From Phoronis australis (lineage: Eukaryota > Phoronida > Phoronidae), in assembly GCA_002633005.1 (NCBI GenBank), contig NMRA01000308.1, positions 438,305-502,304 on the forward strand: a DNA stretch of 64,000 nucleotides, in the 5' to 3' direction. The translations under genes and the position numbers were made by a program. The notes under the pieces were generated by a model that was not told the DNA's origin, ran no database searches, and saw nothing but the letters and a program-made list of their open reading frames with translations. This document shows, in pieces, positions 43,201 to 55,300 of this stretch. How positions within the stretch are numbered: the first letter of the stretch is position 1; each line of letters starts with the position of its first letter.

Positions 43201-43287
43201 TCTTAAATTTTGAAACATCTAAGTATATGTCCTGTAAACTAAAAAATCAACGTTTGTTCGTTGTACAAAAATTATCCCATTAGGATA

Positions 43288-43357
43288 TGACGTCATTGTT
43301 GAGCCTTCCATCTTGAATTTTTCAATCTGCTTTTTGCGCGGCTTGGTTAGCAACGAA
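43288..43357 (+). promoter_or_regulatory. DAW1 proximal promoter/5' UTR with CRE and X-box half site
   Basis: A full palindromic CRE, TGACGTCA, at 43288-43295 lies 63 bp before the start codon. AGCAAC at 43349-43354, next to the ATG, equals one half of an RFX X-box (RGYAAC), the type of site expected for ciliary genes; the other half is not clear. Site calls are by motif only. Confidence 0.4.
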
Positions 43358-43397
43358 ATGAAGTTGAAACGCTTTCTCCTAAGGTACTATCCACCAG
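43358..43397 (+). CDS. DAW1 exon 1 (start)
   Basis: ATGAAGTTGAAACGC gives [13 protein letters not shown] plus the first base of a Gly codon, donor GTTCGT. Vertebrate DAW1 begins [14 protein letters not shown], which fixes this start. Confidence 0.93.
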
Positions 43398-46300
43398 GTT
43401 CGTAACAGGGTTCTTGAGAGAAAGAAAAGAACGCAATGAAGCGTGTCAACGCTTTTCGAGGGATGAGACTTGTAACTATAACCAACTAACTATGTGCAGA
43501 GACTCTAAGTTGAATCCTGATTTATCCCATTTCGACTCGCACTCACTACTACTAGTATACTGGGGAACCCAATGTTCGTCCGCCTAAGCATAAAACCGAC
43601 TTGCTGTTGTACTCACCGAATTATTCCACTTCAAAGTTATGATCTGAATAGGATTCGATTTAACTCTCACAGATATACCGCATTCATCGATTCGGAAGTT
43701 TTCTTTAATTTGTGCCGAGTTATTTCAAATGTGCACTGCCTTCGGCAGCCATTTTATTGTGACACCTAAGTTCGTCATATGCTGCCCCCTTTTGTAAAAA
43801 CTGAGAAACATGCAGAAAAAGGCCAACGAAGTAATGAAAATTGCAACAGCCTGTTTTTATTGACATAAACTCGATTTGAAGCTTTGATGTTGAGCTCTGC
43901 ACTGTGGTTTCCAATAAAAGCCAATTGGACAACATTTCAATGCAGTTTAATGGTGAATGCGTGAGGCAAAATGTTAAGAACCCAGCGTATCGCATTTGTC
44001 TGCGGATTTTTCCTTTGGCCTTCTAGATCCTACTAGTGCCTGGGAAAAACAGATACATTGCATAAACAAACCCTGGATCATGTTTTGTGTCCCGTCGGAA
44101 GAAAATTTAAATTCGAAAACATCTTCTGAAAACGCACAAAAAAGTGTATTAGTAAAATCTACTGATTTTTAAGTGGTTTTAAAAAACAATCGGTAAACTC
44201 ACCGATTTTTGTCTCATTACTTTGATACGTGTCTCTTCCGATAAGTTAGTACCTAACGTGCAGACGAGCACTCCAAATTGGAACGCTAAGTCCCGCGTGG
44301 TTGCGCTGCACGCGAAACAAGATGGCGGACGACCTTTGGAGCCTGACGACAATAGGTAACCGGACTATACTCGTCTCTAGTTTGCTTGCCAGCTGGCTGT
44401 GTATAACTGAATGTCATAACACAACTAGCATTGGATATCAGTAAGAATTAGCATATTTAAGCAAAGCTCACTTTTCTGATAATGGTCGGATTGGTGGATG
44501 CTACACTCCCTACAGCCATTGCTAGACACTGCCTCCCTCTCAACTAGCAGTAGCACAGCAGCAGTAGAGACGGTGGCCATCCCATAGCCATGTGGAAGCT
44601 TCTCGGCGAATTGCACCTCGCACTGATATGACATCATATCTCCTGGTGCAAACAGTATACTTGTGGTACTTTCAGATTCACTATCAACTGTTTATCGAAA
44701 TGCAGCATGTGACTGAAATAGACTTGTAATTAAGTGCAGGCCTATGTACTGACCCAGTTATGTTGCAATGCACTTAAAATTTTTATGCCAAATTGTTTCT
44801 CAAACTGGTTCACAGCACTGCTGATGACCTGGAGGTGGCCTAAAAATCATGAATTCATGATGTGCACATAAATTTCTTGTTTGTTTTTGAAGGTGTAACA
44901 AACATTTAATACATTTTGCTGTCCTTGCTTAAGTCAGTTCTACTTAAGCATGACAAAAATGAATGCGTTCTTCAAAAACCAAAACGCCGTCTAGAGCAAT
45001 CTTTTGTTTTCCTAAATGTGTAAAATTTGATGGTAGTGAATCCAGATCTTGGAGAAAGTGTCACTGAAGGCTATAATTCCAGGATGTTGGTAATGTTGAT
45101 ATCTGCATGGGCACATGAATTGTGGAAGGGAAAGAATGTACCACATGATGTCTGAGTATTATGTGCAATTGAATAAAGCCTCTCCAAATTGCTTGTCAAT
45201 GACACAATTGCTTATCGGCCAATCAGTTTGGATGGATCACTCATCCTAGATCCGATTTTTCTACAATTGTTGTGAATTGCCAAATGTTGTTGAAAGTCGG
45301 TCTGTAAGTGGCTGTGCCACCTGTTGGGATAAGAATTACTCTTGCATGAGAACGTGAACTAAGACAATTGGCAATGGGCGACTTGACGTTTAGTGGGTCG
45401 TATTAATAAAGGTGCGTCTTTTTGACATGTCACATGCTTTAAGAATAGAAAGTAGTTCATATGGATGGGAGCGTTTGTCTATTATGGCTCCCACTTGATT
45501 TAACTGGTGCAGCATTTCTCTGGCTAAGGTCTTTTGCTTCACTAGCAGTAGCTTGTGAATTTGGAGATCCCCATTATTGCTGATTGCCAATCCTATAGCT
45601 CCGTATGCAGGTGTGCCCGTCTGGTCCAGGAACACTTCCTGGTTAGGGGATACTCTGTGGTTACTACTTGTGTACTCACTGCCATTTCAACTGCTTGCTA
45701 ATACTCCTGTGGTAAAAGCTAACTGAACTTAATTTCCATGTTAACTTTCTGGTGGAATAGTACAGAAAGTCACAAACTTGGCATTTAATCTCTTACCTTC
45801 CCATTACCTCATGTCTCTGCTCAGATTTAGGTAAAAGTGTTCACCTTCTTCAGCTATTGCCGAAGGAGGGTGATTGGTGACAAACGGTACGTTCCACTGT
45901 ACTCTGGAAGCTTTTCAGCTACAAATTGACTGTCCTCATCCTGGCTAAAGAATTGTTTCTTTAATACAAGTAACTTTCTTGCATAGATTGGTGCCATCAA
46001 CATCTTTTTAAAGTCCTTCCAACTCGAACAAATATTCCGACAATCACACTTTCGTTCCAGAGGTTGCATTCCTCACCAATTAATGAATGACTCGTGATAT
46101 TTTTGTAGTGCATGTGTCGCATTGCATGTGGACCTTTGAACCAGGTGGTTGTTCAATGTCTTTAGGGTTAGAAATTCACATTTCACCACTAGGATTTCTT
46201 TGTTGAAATGTTGGATTGCTGACAGTTTTGCTTTTTAGGAACAGAATCTATCGTAAAAGAATTCATCATTACTAGTAGTAGAGTAGCTGTTGGAGTTGGA

Positions 46301-49300
46301 AGGATTTTGAAGGTATTGGTAGCCTCCAGAGTTGTTTCTCTGTGCACCAAACGTGCTTAGCCATGTGACTTAGATGGTTTAGCGAGGGTGAGTCATAATT
46401 TTCAGAATTGTTTCCATATTTAGGAGAAGTCGAGGTATGGGTCAAAATTCCCACTGGATGACACCTATTGATGGTGAGCACAGACTGCTCATGCAATTTT
46501 TCTTTTCTATTAGTGACTAAAGTTAGCTCTTTCAATGCCAAGTATTCTAGCACTGCATTTCCTAGAGCCTATAACATTTTGAAGAAACCACTAAACATGT
46601 TGTATAATTGTTATTTGTTAGTGGATTGTTTGGAAACCTTCAGGGTAAGGTGATATTTTTAACATAGGTTAAGGTAGTGCTATGTGGGTAAGAAATGTGC
46701 ATCAATGGTCAATGAAGAGTTTCTTAAAAATATACCTCACCTAAATTTTCAAACTCTGATCTAGAATTGGAAGTTCGTTTAAATTTGCATTGAGTCAATT
46801 TCACATCAGCATTGGTCAGTCTACAAGCCTTTGCATGAATCGCAAGTTGACAGGTAAGTGAAAACAAATTTTCACTTTTAAGGGCTCTTTTAACCGGATT
46901 GTCTGTATGGGTAAGCGTCCACCCTTGGCTTCTACAATTTTGTTTAAGCACCCATTTTCTGCTTGCCACCCACTCTCATTTTTGAGTTGCCAATTAAAGT
47001 GGGAAGTAACCCGGGCAAGTACTCAGGTTAATGCTTAACTTTGATTTTAACAGGCATTATTTTGGAATACGAACAAGGTGGAATTGTCAAGAACAAGTCC
47101 ATAGATTTGCTGGATTTGAGACCAGAGTGAGTAAAGCTGTTAGGATTTCAGCATTAAAAAGGCTTGTTTGCTATTGCTTATGTAGGACAGCGGAACAGTT
47201 TCCAAATTTGGCTAACTTGGGAACATCTACCGGGAGTTTCCGTAGATAAGCCCATGGTCGTGTATTCGTAAATTGAAAATTTTCAGGCGTTTTAGGAACA
47301 CCAAATATACGCCCAGGCATTTATTCAGAACAGGGAGTGTGCCAGTAAATGGAAAGTCATAGTTCTGCTTGACTTGACACTCTTTTACTTTAAATTATTT
47401 TTTAAATTTTTTTGTTGATAAATGTATAGTTTGCCAACGCCTTGTTCGTTTTTATAAATGATAAATGCTCCACAAAACTGAATTTGTCACAAAAAGTTGA
47501 CGCTTAGTGGGCTTTTAAGAGGAAAATTTCCAAACTTCGTGATGCTGTCTGGACTCTTGACACCGCAAGTTGTAACACCAAATAAACGCCCATGAGCGTG
47601 TGTTTGGCATAATTTTCCAAATAGACTCCCTTGGCCGTTTCATCGAGTGGGCTTTTCTACGGCAAACCCCGGTATCTCTGAAATGGCTGGTCAGATTCAG
47701 ATGATCATCTATCTGAAATGGCTGGTCAGATTCAGATGAACATTTCACATGCTATAACATGCTTCTCCAAAATTCTGTTTGGAATTGTTTTTTAAATGTT
47801 CTGTTTTTACATGAAGTGCTACCAAAAATGGAAGAACTCAGAAGTTGTTCGAAAGAAAATGATGTGATGTTTCAAAAAAATGTAACAACGTTTTTGAGGC
47901 ATCCTTTTTGAAAATTTATACCTAATGAAATTAAGGTCAATTGGTACTGTTGTTTTGCAATACACGTATCTTTCCTTTAATTGCTAAATTCCACTAAAAA
48001 GACATGTTCACGTGACCCAATTAAAAACAGATTAGTAAAATGGAGATGAAATCAATATTTACAGGCTTTCTACTTTCAGAACATGTAAGATACTTTTGCA
48101 GTTTTTTTCTATAGTTCTGTAGTAACGTCTGAAGGCTAGTGCATAGTTGTCAGATTTGCTCAGGTTAATACTTAGTACATGTTAATGACCTTCTCAAGTC
48201 AGGAACAACCATATCCCACTATTGCCTTTAGCATAGTTTAGGCATTTTGAACTCTGTCCAGTATTAACTAAAAACTTCAAAAAATAGTAAATCAGTTACC
48301 TGAAAGCTGCTTGAAGTGTCGTCTGCCACAAAGCACTTCTGATTGGATGTATGTGTATTATGTAGAGATTAGGTCATGTGACTCACTGGAATTCTTAGCG
48401 TCCTGCTCATGGTTCAGTTCCTAGTTTCGTTATGAAAAAATGAAAACTATATGATCATGATCTATTGCAGGATTGTTGCAGTCTTTGTTCATGTAGAACA
48501 AATTGTTAAAAATATGATTGTACAATATTTCAGGACGGATACCGATGCTGTAGTGGATGAAATTGCTGGTAAAGAGCCGTTAATAACTTCCTCAAAGACT
48601 GAACAGGTCCGCAAGCTTGTACAACGTATCCTTTGTGGGTATCAGTACATTTTATGTGTGTTACTCTCAAATTGGGATCGTGTCATAATGTGTCTTTTCA
48701 GATGGGCTTCACCTGAAGTGGTCCATTTTAGGTGCGCTACAAGCACAATGTGGTCACATTCATCCATTAAAGTCCTTCTCTCACGCGTTGTTAACCCTTA
48801 TTACATGGTTAGAGGATGTTAGAAGGATCCAAGAAGTACCCCATAACTAATACACGATTCGTACTCGAAAAAAGTTTAAATGAATGCGCCACTCACGATT
48901 CGCACCCAAAGAACCACTGCCATTTTGAACTTGCCGCGAACCCAGAAGTACAATTCATTCAGGAACCCAGGCTAAGAAAACGCCGTCAGTCACTGTGAGT
49001 GCCTGTTACCAGCCTGCAAACGGGGATAAAATAATCGACAGCGCGCCTTAATTTTAATAAAATCAAAATACGGACAATTTTATCGAATAAATTTTGACAG
49101 AAATTATTTTGCTAGACTCGGGACTGCAGCCTATCGGACCCGGTGCCGATCGAGACCAGACACTGGCGAACGGTAAACGCATGCGGTTGCAAGCTGTTTT
49201 ATCGAAGTAAATGGTCAAATCATAAATGCTGCATATATTCAAGGGTAGTTTCAGACACTTGCATGAAATTACGGGCTGGTTAGTCCTGTGTCACACTGCC

Positions 49301-52300
49301 GCGGCAGACCTTAGTTAGCCTCGGTGCCAGCTACCAGTGAAGACTATCGTCAAAATACAGCTTGTTAGTAGGCCTATACAGCTTTGCGCCAAGGCTACCC
49401 TTAGGCCTAACTAGTCGCTGGCCGCAGCGCTCGCTCAAACGAGGTTTATTTAGAACTTGGGTACTTCTGGCGAACTGTGCAAAGAGATTTCCCCAGACTT
49501 TGCATGAGCACACCAAGCCTAAAAGCCTGGGGGGCTGGAATTTTTGGGAATGTCTATCTTTTACTATAAGATTCAGTGGGTATGTTCAGAGCTATGAATT
49601 GCAGACGCTAAATTTTGGTACTTCCTGTCTTCTAGTGGAATTTTGGTTCTACTTTTTTCGGAATTCGGGCTTCTCTGACTGCGGCAGACCTTTTTCCAGT
49701 TCTCCAAAAAGGGAGCTCGTTAGAGCACAAAAGTATGAGAAGTCCAATACAAAATGTTATCATTTTTATTCATTAACCCAAAATGATTCACGAAAATTGA
49801 ACAAAGTTTCTTTTTTGTAGCAACGTTTGTCAAAAGGTATCAATGTTAAATCTTCACAAATTACAAAGTAGCCGATTGAACATGCCTCTCAGTTCAGCAA
49901 AAGTCGCCATGTTATCGGTACCGCCAGAAATGAGACGAAGTCCAACGGGAATTGTGAGCACATTTATCACTTAATGAGTAACAACTGCGAGCCTGAAATT
50001 TGGTGAACACTGTTAAATCGTGCAGAATAGTAAGTAAGGATATGTCTAACTAATTTTCACTGTAATTTGTTGGTAAAAACAATTTACACAAATTTTTGAA
50101 CTCGTAACTCATCCCGCTGTCCTCCAATATGGCCGACGCGATCCAAACAAAGTGACCCAAATTTCGCCACAAAACTTGCAATAACTTTACACTTCTAACC
50201 CCGATTTTGATACTTTTTCGATTTTTACTGATTAGAATGCACTACCTTTCCGATGATAGCAAAGTACTTTTTCAAAGCGAGAAAAAAATAAAACCGAAAA
50301 AAATTGGTTCGACTCATAGTGGTTCCCAGGTTCGACCGGCCTACGTAAGGAATTAAACACCAATGCTATTTTAACATACTAAGTACGCGCTACATTCCAA
50401 AAAAAATCAACGACCACTAACTACAAACTATAAATACAGTACATATGCAAACGAATCACGAGATATTACTAATAAACCAAAAAAATGAAGACTTTTCGAG
50501 CAAGCGATAGCACATTCAGTTACAAGGAAAAAATGGCGGCGTTCAGGACAAGTTCCTGAACTGATGAGCCGGAAATGTGGGTACGGAAATAACCGATGAC
50601 AACCGGTAATCATACGCTCAGAGAGAAGGGTCAAATACTGTTCAAAAATCGCTTTTGGCAAGAAAGGCGAAAAGAGCATAAAGAAAGGGTGTCGAAAATA
50701 AGATTTTATGTAGATTTTATGTAGTAAGTATTTTCGGATAGTGAACCACATGGGCAGTTTGAGAGAAGGACTTAAAGGCATGGAATACATGCATTTAGCA
50801 GTGAATAAACATTTTACAGTCTTGGTATTGCCTATACACCTAGATCATTACACTGAGTTTACTGTGGCAGATGAACTCTGATGACACGCACCCGCTTGCT
50901 CATTCACACAACACATGCAGACGAACTTCAAAACAAACGTCACATGACAACAGCATGTTTGTTCGTCCAGATTTTTCTCATGTTGCGGGTACGATCTAGT
51001 GCCAATTTGGACTTAATCTGCTAGTTGATCCCCACACCACAGGAATTTCTTATTTACTTGTATCTCGTTGGCAGGAGTGCTGTTTTGGTGGTCTGTTTGA
51101 GTGACAGGTGACTCGTAAGTGTGTCACCCGCTCTGCCCCAGAAACAAACCAGGGTTACACATACTGCCTGTCTGTGTTTGGTTTGCGAACAGTGAAGATG
51201 TTGAGCACCAATGGATATTGCAAATAATCAGTCAAGGCGTGTTGCATGACAAATATATATATATATATTTCCTATAACAAAGTTTGGTAAGTCGATTGTG
51301 TTCAGAGTCAGTAGCATCACTGTTTATGTTTTTGAGGACATCGTGTGAATTTCTTGTCAGCAATAATGATCACAAATCTACGCGTCTGTTCAGACGGTCT
51401 GAAACTGAAGTCGAAACATTATCTGCGGCCAAACCGCATAAATTCTAAGATTCCGGACACCGTCGATTTTGCTGTCTCTCATATTTCTGAAATTTCAGAC
51501 CTCCAATATTGCCAATTTCTAAAATTTTGCACATGTTCAAAATAATTATTTTTTCGCTGTCCTAAATTCGTGAATTTTTACCGTAGTTGTAAAATTGGTT
51601 GAAAATATTTTGTTTTATTTTACCATGTCAGAGTGTACACGCAAACTCCACCTTTGAAGTTTGAAGCATGCAGAGAGGAATACATAAATACAAAAATGCT
51701 GCCTAATAAAAATCTGAACAATTTTTTTGTTTGTGCACTTTGAAGAAAGGATGGTTTCGAAAAGTATGCTCTGCACAGTTCTGAGAAAAGTGTACGCTCT
51801 CTACAGTCCTGAAAATGCTGTACGCTCTCTACAATCCTGAGATAGTAAAGAGCATGCTCTTTACAGTCCTAAGAAAAGTGTATGCTCTGTATGGTCCTGA
51901 GAAAAGTACGTTCTATACAGTCCTGAAAATGCTATAATTGTGAAAACTAAAGGCACTTACTGAACTCCGTTGTTTTCACCTTAACGATAAACAGGACTCC
52001 AAGAAAAAATCTCTCGCACAGATGACCACACCTTTTATTTATTTAAGGTAAGTATTATCTTGTCAGATTGACTGAAAAACTAAACAATCCTATGAACTGT
52101 TCTGTTATGGTGCACGTATGAGTTCGTGCAATGCCGTGACAGAGTTTTGTGAGCCTGTTCCAAAATGGTGAGCATTATTTACCCATGCGGGATTGAACTC
52201 TCCTCATTGGTGGAGGTAGACAAATGCATTAATGCTTTTAAAATGTCCGTCACTCCTGAGTTGATTAACACATCTAGCACTAATTTTTGCCCTTTTTGTC

Positions 52301-55300
52301 AGTTTCTGGGTGTCGGCATTGCAACCCAAATTCAACAATACAAATTTAGCTGACTTGTACATTATATTTTGCTTGTGAAGAACAAGTGCTTAGCATGTGT
52401 GTTGCATTCTGGGTGAATACTTCAGAATGTGGGTGGTACTGTGCTTCTTCAGGTTGGCCTATTCCTATCACTTTGTGATTACTTCAATTTGTTACTTATT
52501 GCATTTTTATAGAACTTTACCTACTATTGTTTGTATACACCGACTTAAAAAATATGTACATTTTGGTGCCTATTATTGTATTTTGGTTGTCTGTACTGGT
52601 ATAAATACATAAAATGTTTAATATGTTCTCTGCATTTTCTAGTCCTATGCTACAATTTTGGATATGTGGTCCAAGAAAGGATCTAAAATAATGTTTTGCC
52701 ATTTCACCACTGTTGGTGCGTATCAATGCTCTGCATGCTATGAACAGTCCCACTAAATAAGATAGGTCCTAACCCCGGTCGTCAAGGTAAATGGTGGGGT
52801 ATGGAAAATTGAACTAGACCGTATTTATCCACCTTGGCTGAGTCGCGCTCGGCTCACGATCAAAGGGATGCCGCCAAGCTGCTCTATTCATCGAGTCACG
52901 AGCGAGGATAATTAGCTTCGCTCATGCGGATATGATCAGCTGATTACAATCTACCTAGCAGAATGTACTTTTTGTGGAGAGAGTTACAAGTAGTTTTTAT
53001 TGTAATATTTGAAAAGAGGAGCGAAAACAAATATGAGTACAACTTTGAATTTTTCAAATCGGCCCAGGATAAGAGATTTTGCAACAAAGCAACACTCACG
53101 ATTACTTTCAATCGGCGCGCACGAATACAAAAATATAGGACCTAAGTTATTTAGATTTTGGAACACATGCATTGCAATATTCAAAATATGTTTATTATGA
53201 ATCTTACAAGCTGTAAAACAACGTTGTTTAATTTCATTGTGCTCATTCATTGTCATCCGTCAAATCGGCAATTTCCGAGATGTGATCTGCGGCGTGCGCG
53301 TATGTGTACAAAACACGTGATTGTTATGTTCCTGAAGTACGAAAATTAAGAAGGCTTTAACATGCCGTTATTATTGACAGGGACACGATAAAACGAATTT
53401 GGATTTTGACTATAGTCTTGATACAGCGATCTGACTGACCACTGCGTCAGTGTCTCCGTTAGACCCAGAAATTTCACACAGCCCGGGTAGTTCATTTCGT
53501 CCCCAACATGTAGATCGAGCCTTGGACTATTAATACTCCACGGCAGAGCTAACGACAGTCGGCCTGTGCACACAAAATCTGTGAGTTAACCAGCACTCAC
53601 CTTGCACGTTACAGCCGTTTAAGTGAAAAACAATCTAGTAAACGCCATTTTCTTGCATAATCCTCCGCCTTTTGTAACAAAAAAGTCTATCGTCGATGAC
53701 CCGCACACGCACGCTCACTCACTCTCATACACAGACGACCTTCAAAACAAACGTCACGTGACAACAACATGTGTGTTCATCCAGAGATTTTTCTCTTGTT
53801 GTGGAGTACGATGTAGCGCACATTTGGACTTAATCGCAATTAATCTGGACTCCACATGAACTTTAAAAATTGTAAAACATCAGGAAGATTTCAGGTAATT
53901 TGTTGAGTCGAAACTATATTTTTATTCAAGAGTACAAGTTTTCCTATTGACGATGGCGATTCAGCGGCGACGCATCAGTCGGCAAGTTTTCGCCCTGTGA
54001 TGAGCACAATTTTTTGAAAAATTATCGTAATTTAACAACAGAAGTTCATAGCAATGCACCACAATTTTGTAGAAAGACTGTCATAGGCTAAAAATACGTC
54101 ACAGAGCGTAAATTTTATGAATCCTAGCTTCCGATTTTAACCGTTTGGGAAACCGGCTTTCAACTGCCGTAGGCTACAATGAGAATCCCCTCCCCGTGAA
54201 ATGAATTTTTCTAAGCGTTTATTGGAGCCGATACAGTGTACAGCTTTCCACCAAGGCTAGGTGATGCTATGACATTATTCTTTGTTGCATTAGTAACTGG
54301 TCTTGGCTAATTATAATTTTATGGCCTGGTCATCCATTCAGCCAAAAGTAGTTCTAAAGGTGGCTTATCAGCCAATTATTCACGCATGCTGACTCACAAT
54401 AGAAGCCTGATAAGAGTGAAGGTGGATAAATGTGGTGTTCCTACAATTTCTTGTTTTAGTGGATGTGTTCACGACATGTGCAAGGCTATTCCTTGAATCT
54501 TAATGTCAGTCATAACATCGCATCTTTCCGTGGGCTGAAAGTGATCCATGAATGCACTGTGTATTATTTCAGGTCCTCAGAGCACACATTCTGCCCCTGA
54601 CCAATGTAGCTTTTAACAAGTCAGGATCAAGGTAAGTCAACTGCAGTTGGAGCACACTCCCTCAGTGTACATTTACATTAATTTTGCTTTGGTTTGAAAT
54701 TCATTAAATTATTTTGTTGACTCTCTTTAAACACTAGACTTCACAACAACAGATGGACAGCTACAAGGCATGAGACAAACTCTTTTTGTGATTTAAATTG
54801 TGAGTATTGGGAGTTTAATCATAACATATCAGTTATGTTATTTTGTAATCCGTATTAGCGTCCTTTATGCATCAAGGCTTGGAATTTTCCGCGGAAACGC
54901 GGATTTACACTTTTTTCTTTTAGCCCCTCCGCGTATTTTTGTTATACTTCCGCGGAAAAATCGGATTTGCCATGAAACTATCGCGGCAAATTGGTTTCTA
55001 ACCAACGGCTCGAAAAGCGGAAACTGCTCTTTATGTTTCGGAGGAACGAAAATTGTAATTGCGGATCACAGGCGCTCAAATTTCTCGATGACTCGTAACC
55101 ATATACAAGAAACATGCTTTCTGAGTAGTGAGTGACGTCAGCGGCAATCGAGCAACAGATAAATTCAAGCGCCTGTGCCTGGGATAGCGTGGTTCTTCAA
55201 TGGCGTCTGCATTTGGTATAAAATCGCGGCGACAAATAGTGCGATTCTGCTGTCAAAAATGCGTGGAGCCTGGAGTAGACAGAGTATTTAGTGGAAAAGT

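Noticed and set aside
45390-46553. Series of minus-strand ORFs in DAW1 intron 1, faintly like BEL/Pao retrotransposon protein
   Set aside because: Each is 70-97 codons, frames are not linked and no diagnostic motif is clear. A profile search against BEL/Pao pol would decide.
48816-48998. 60-codon ORF also found at 34320-34490
   Set aside because: Shared because both are copies of the TTAA-flanked element; no protein similarity.
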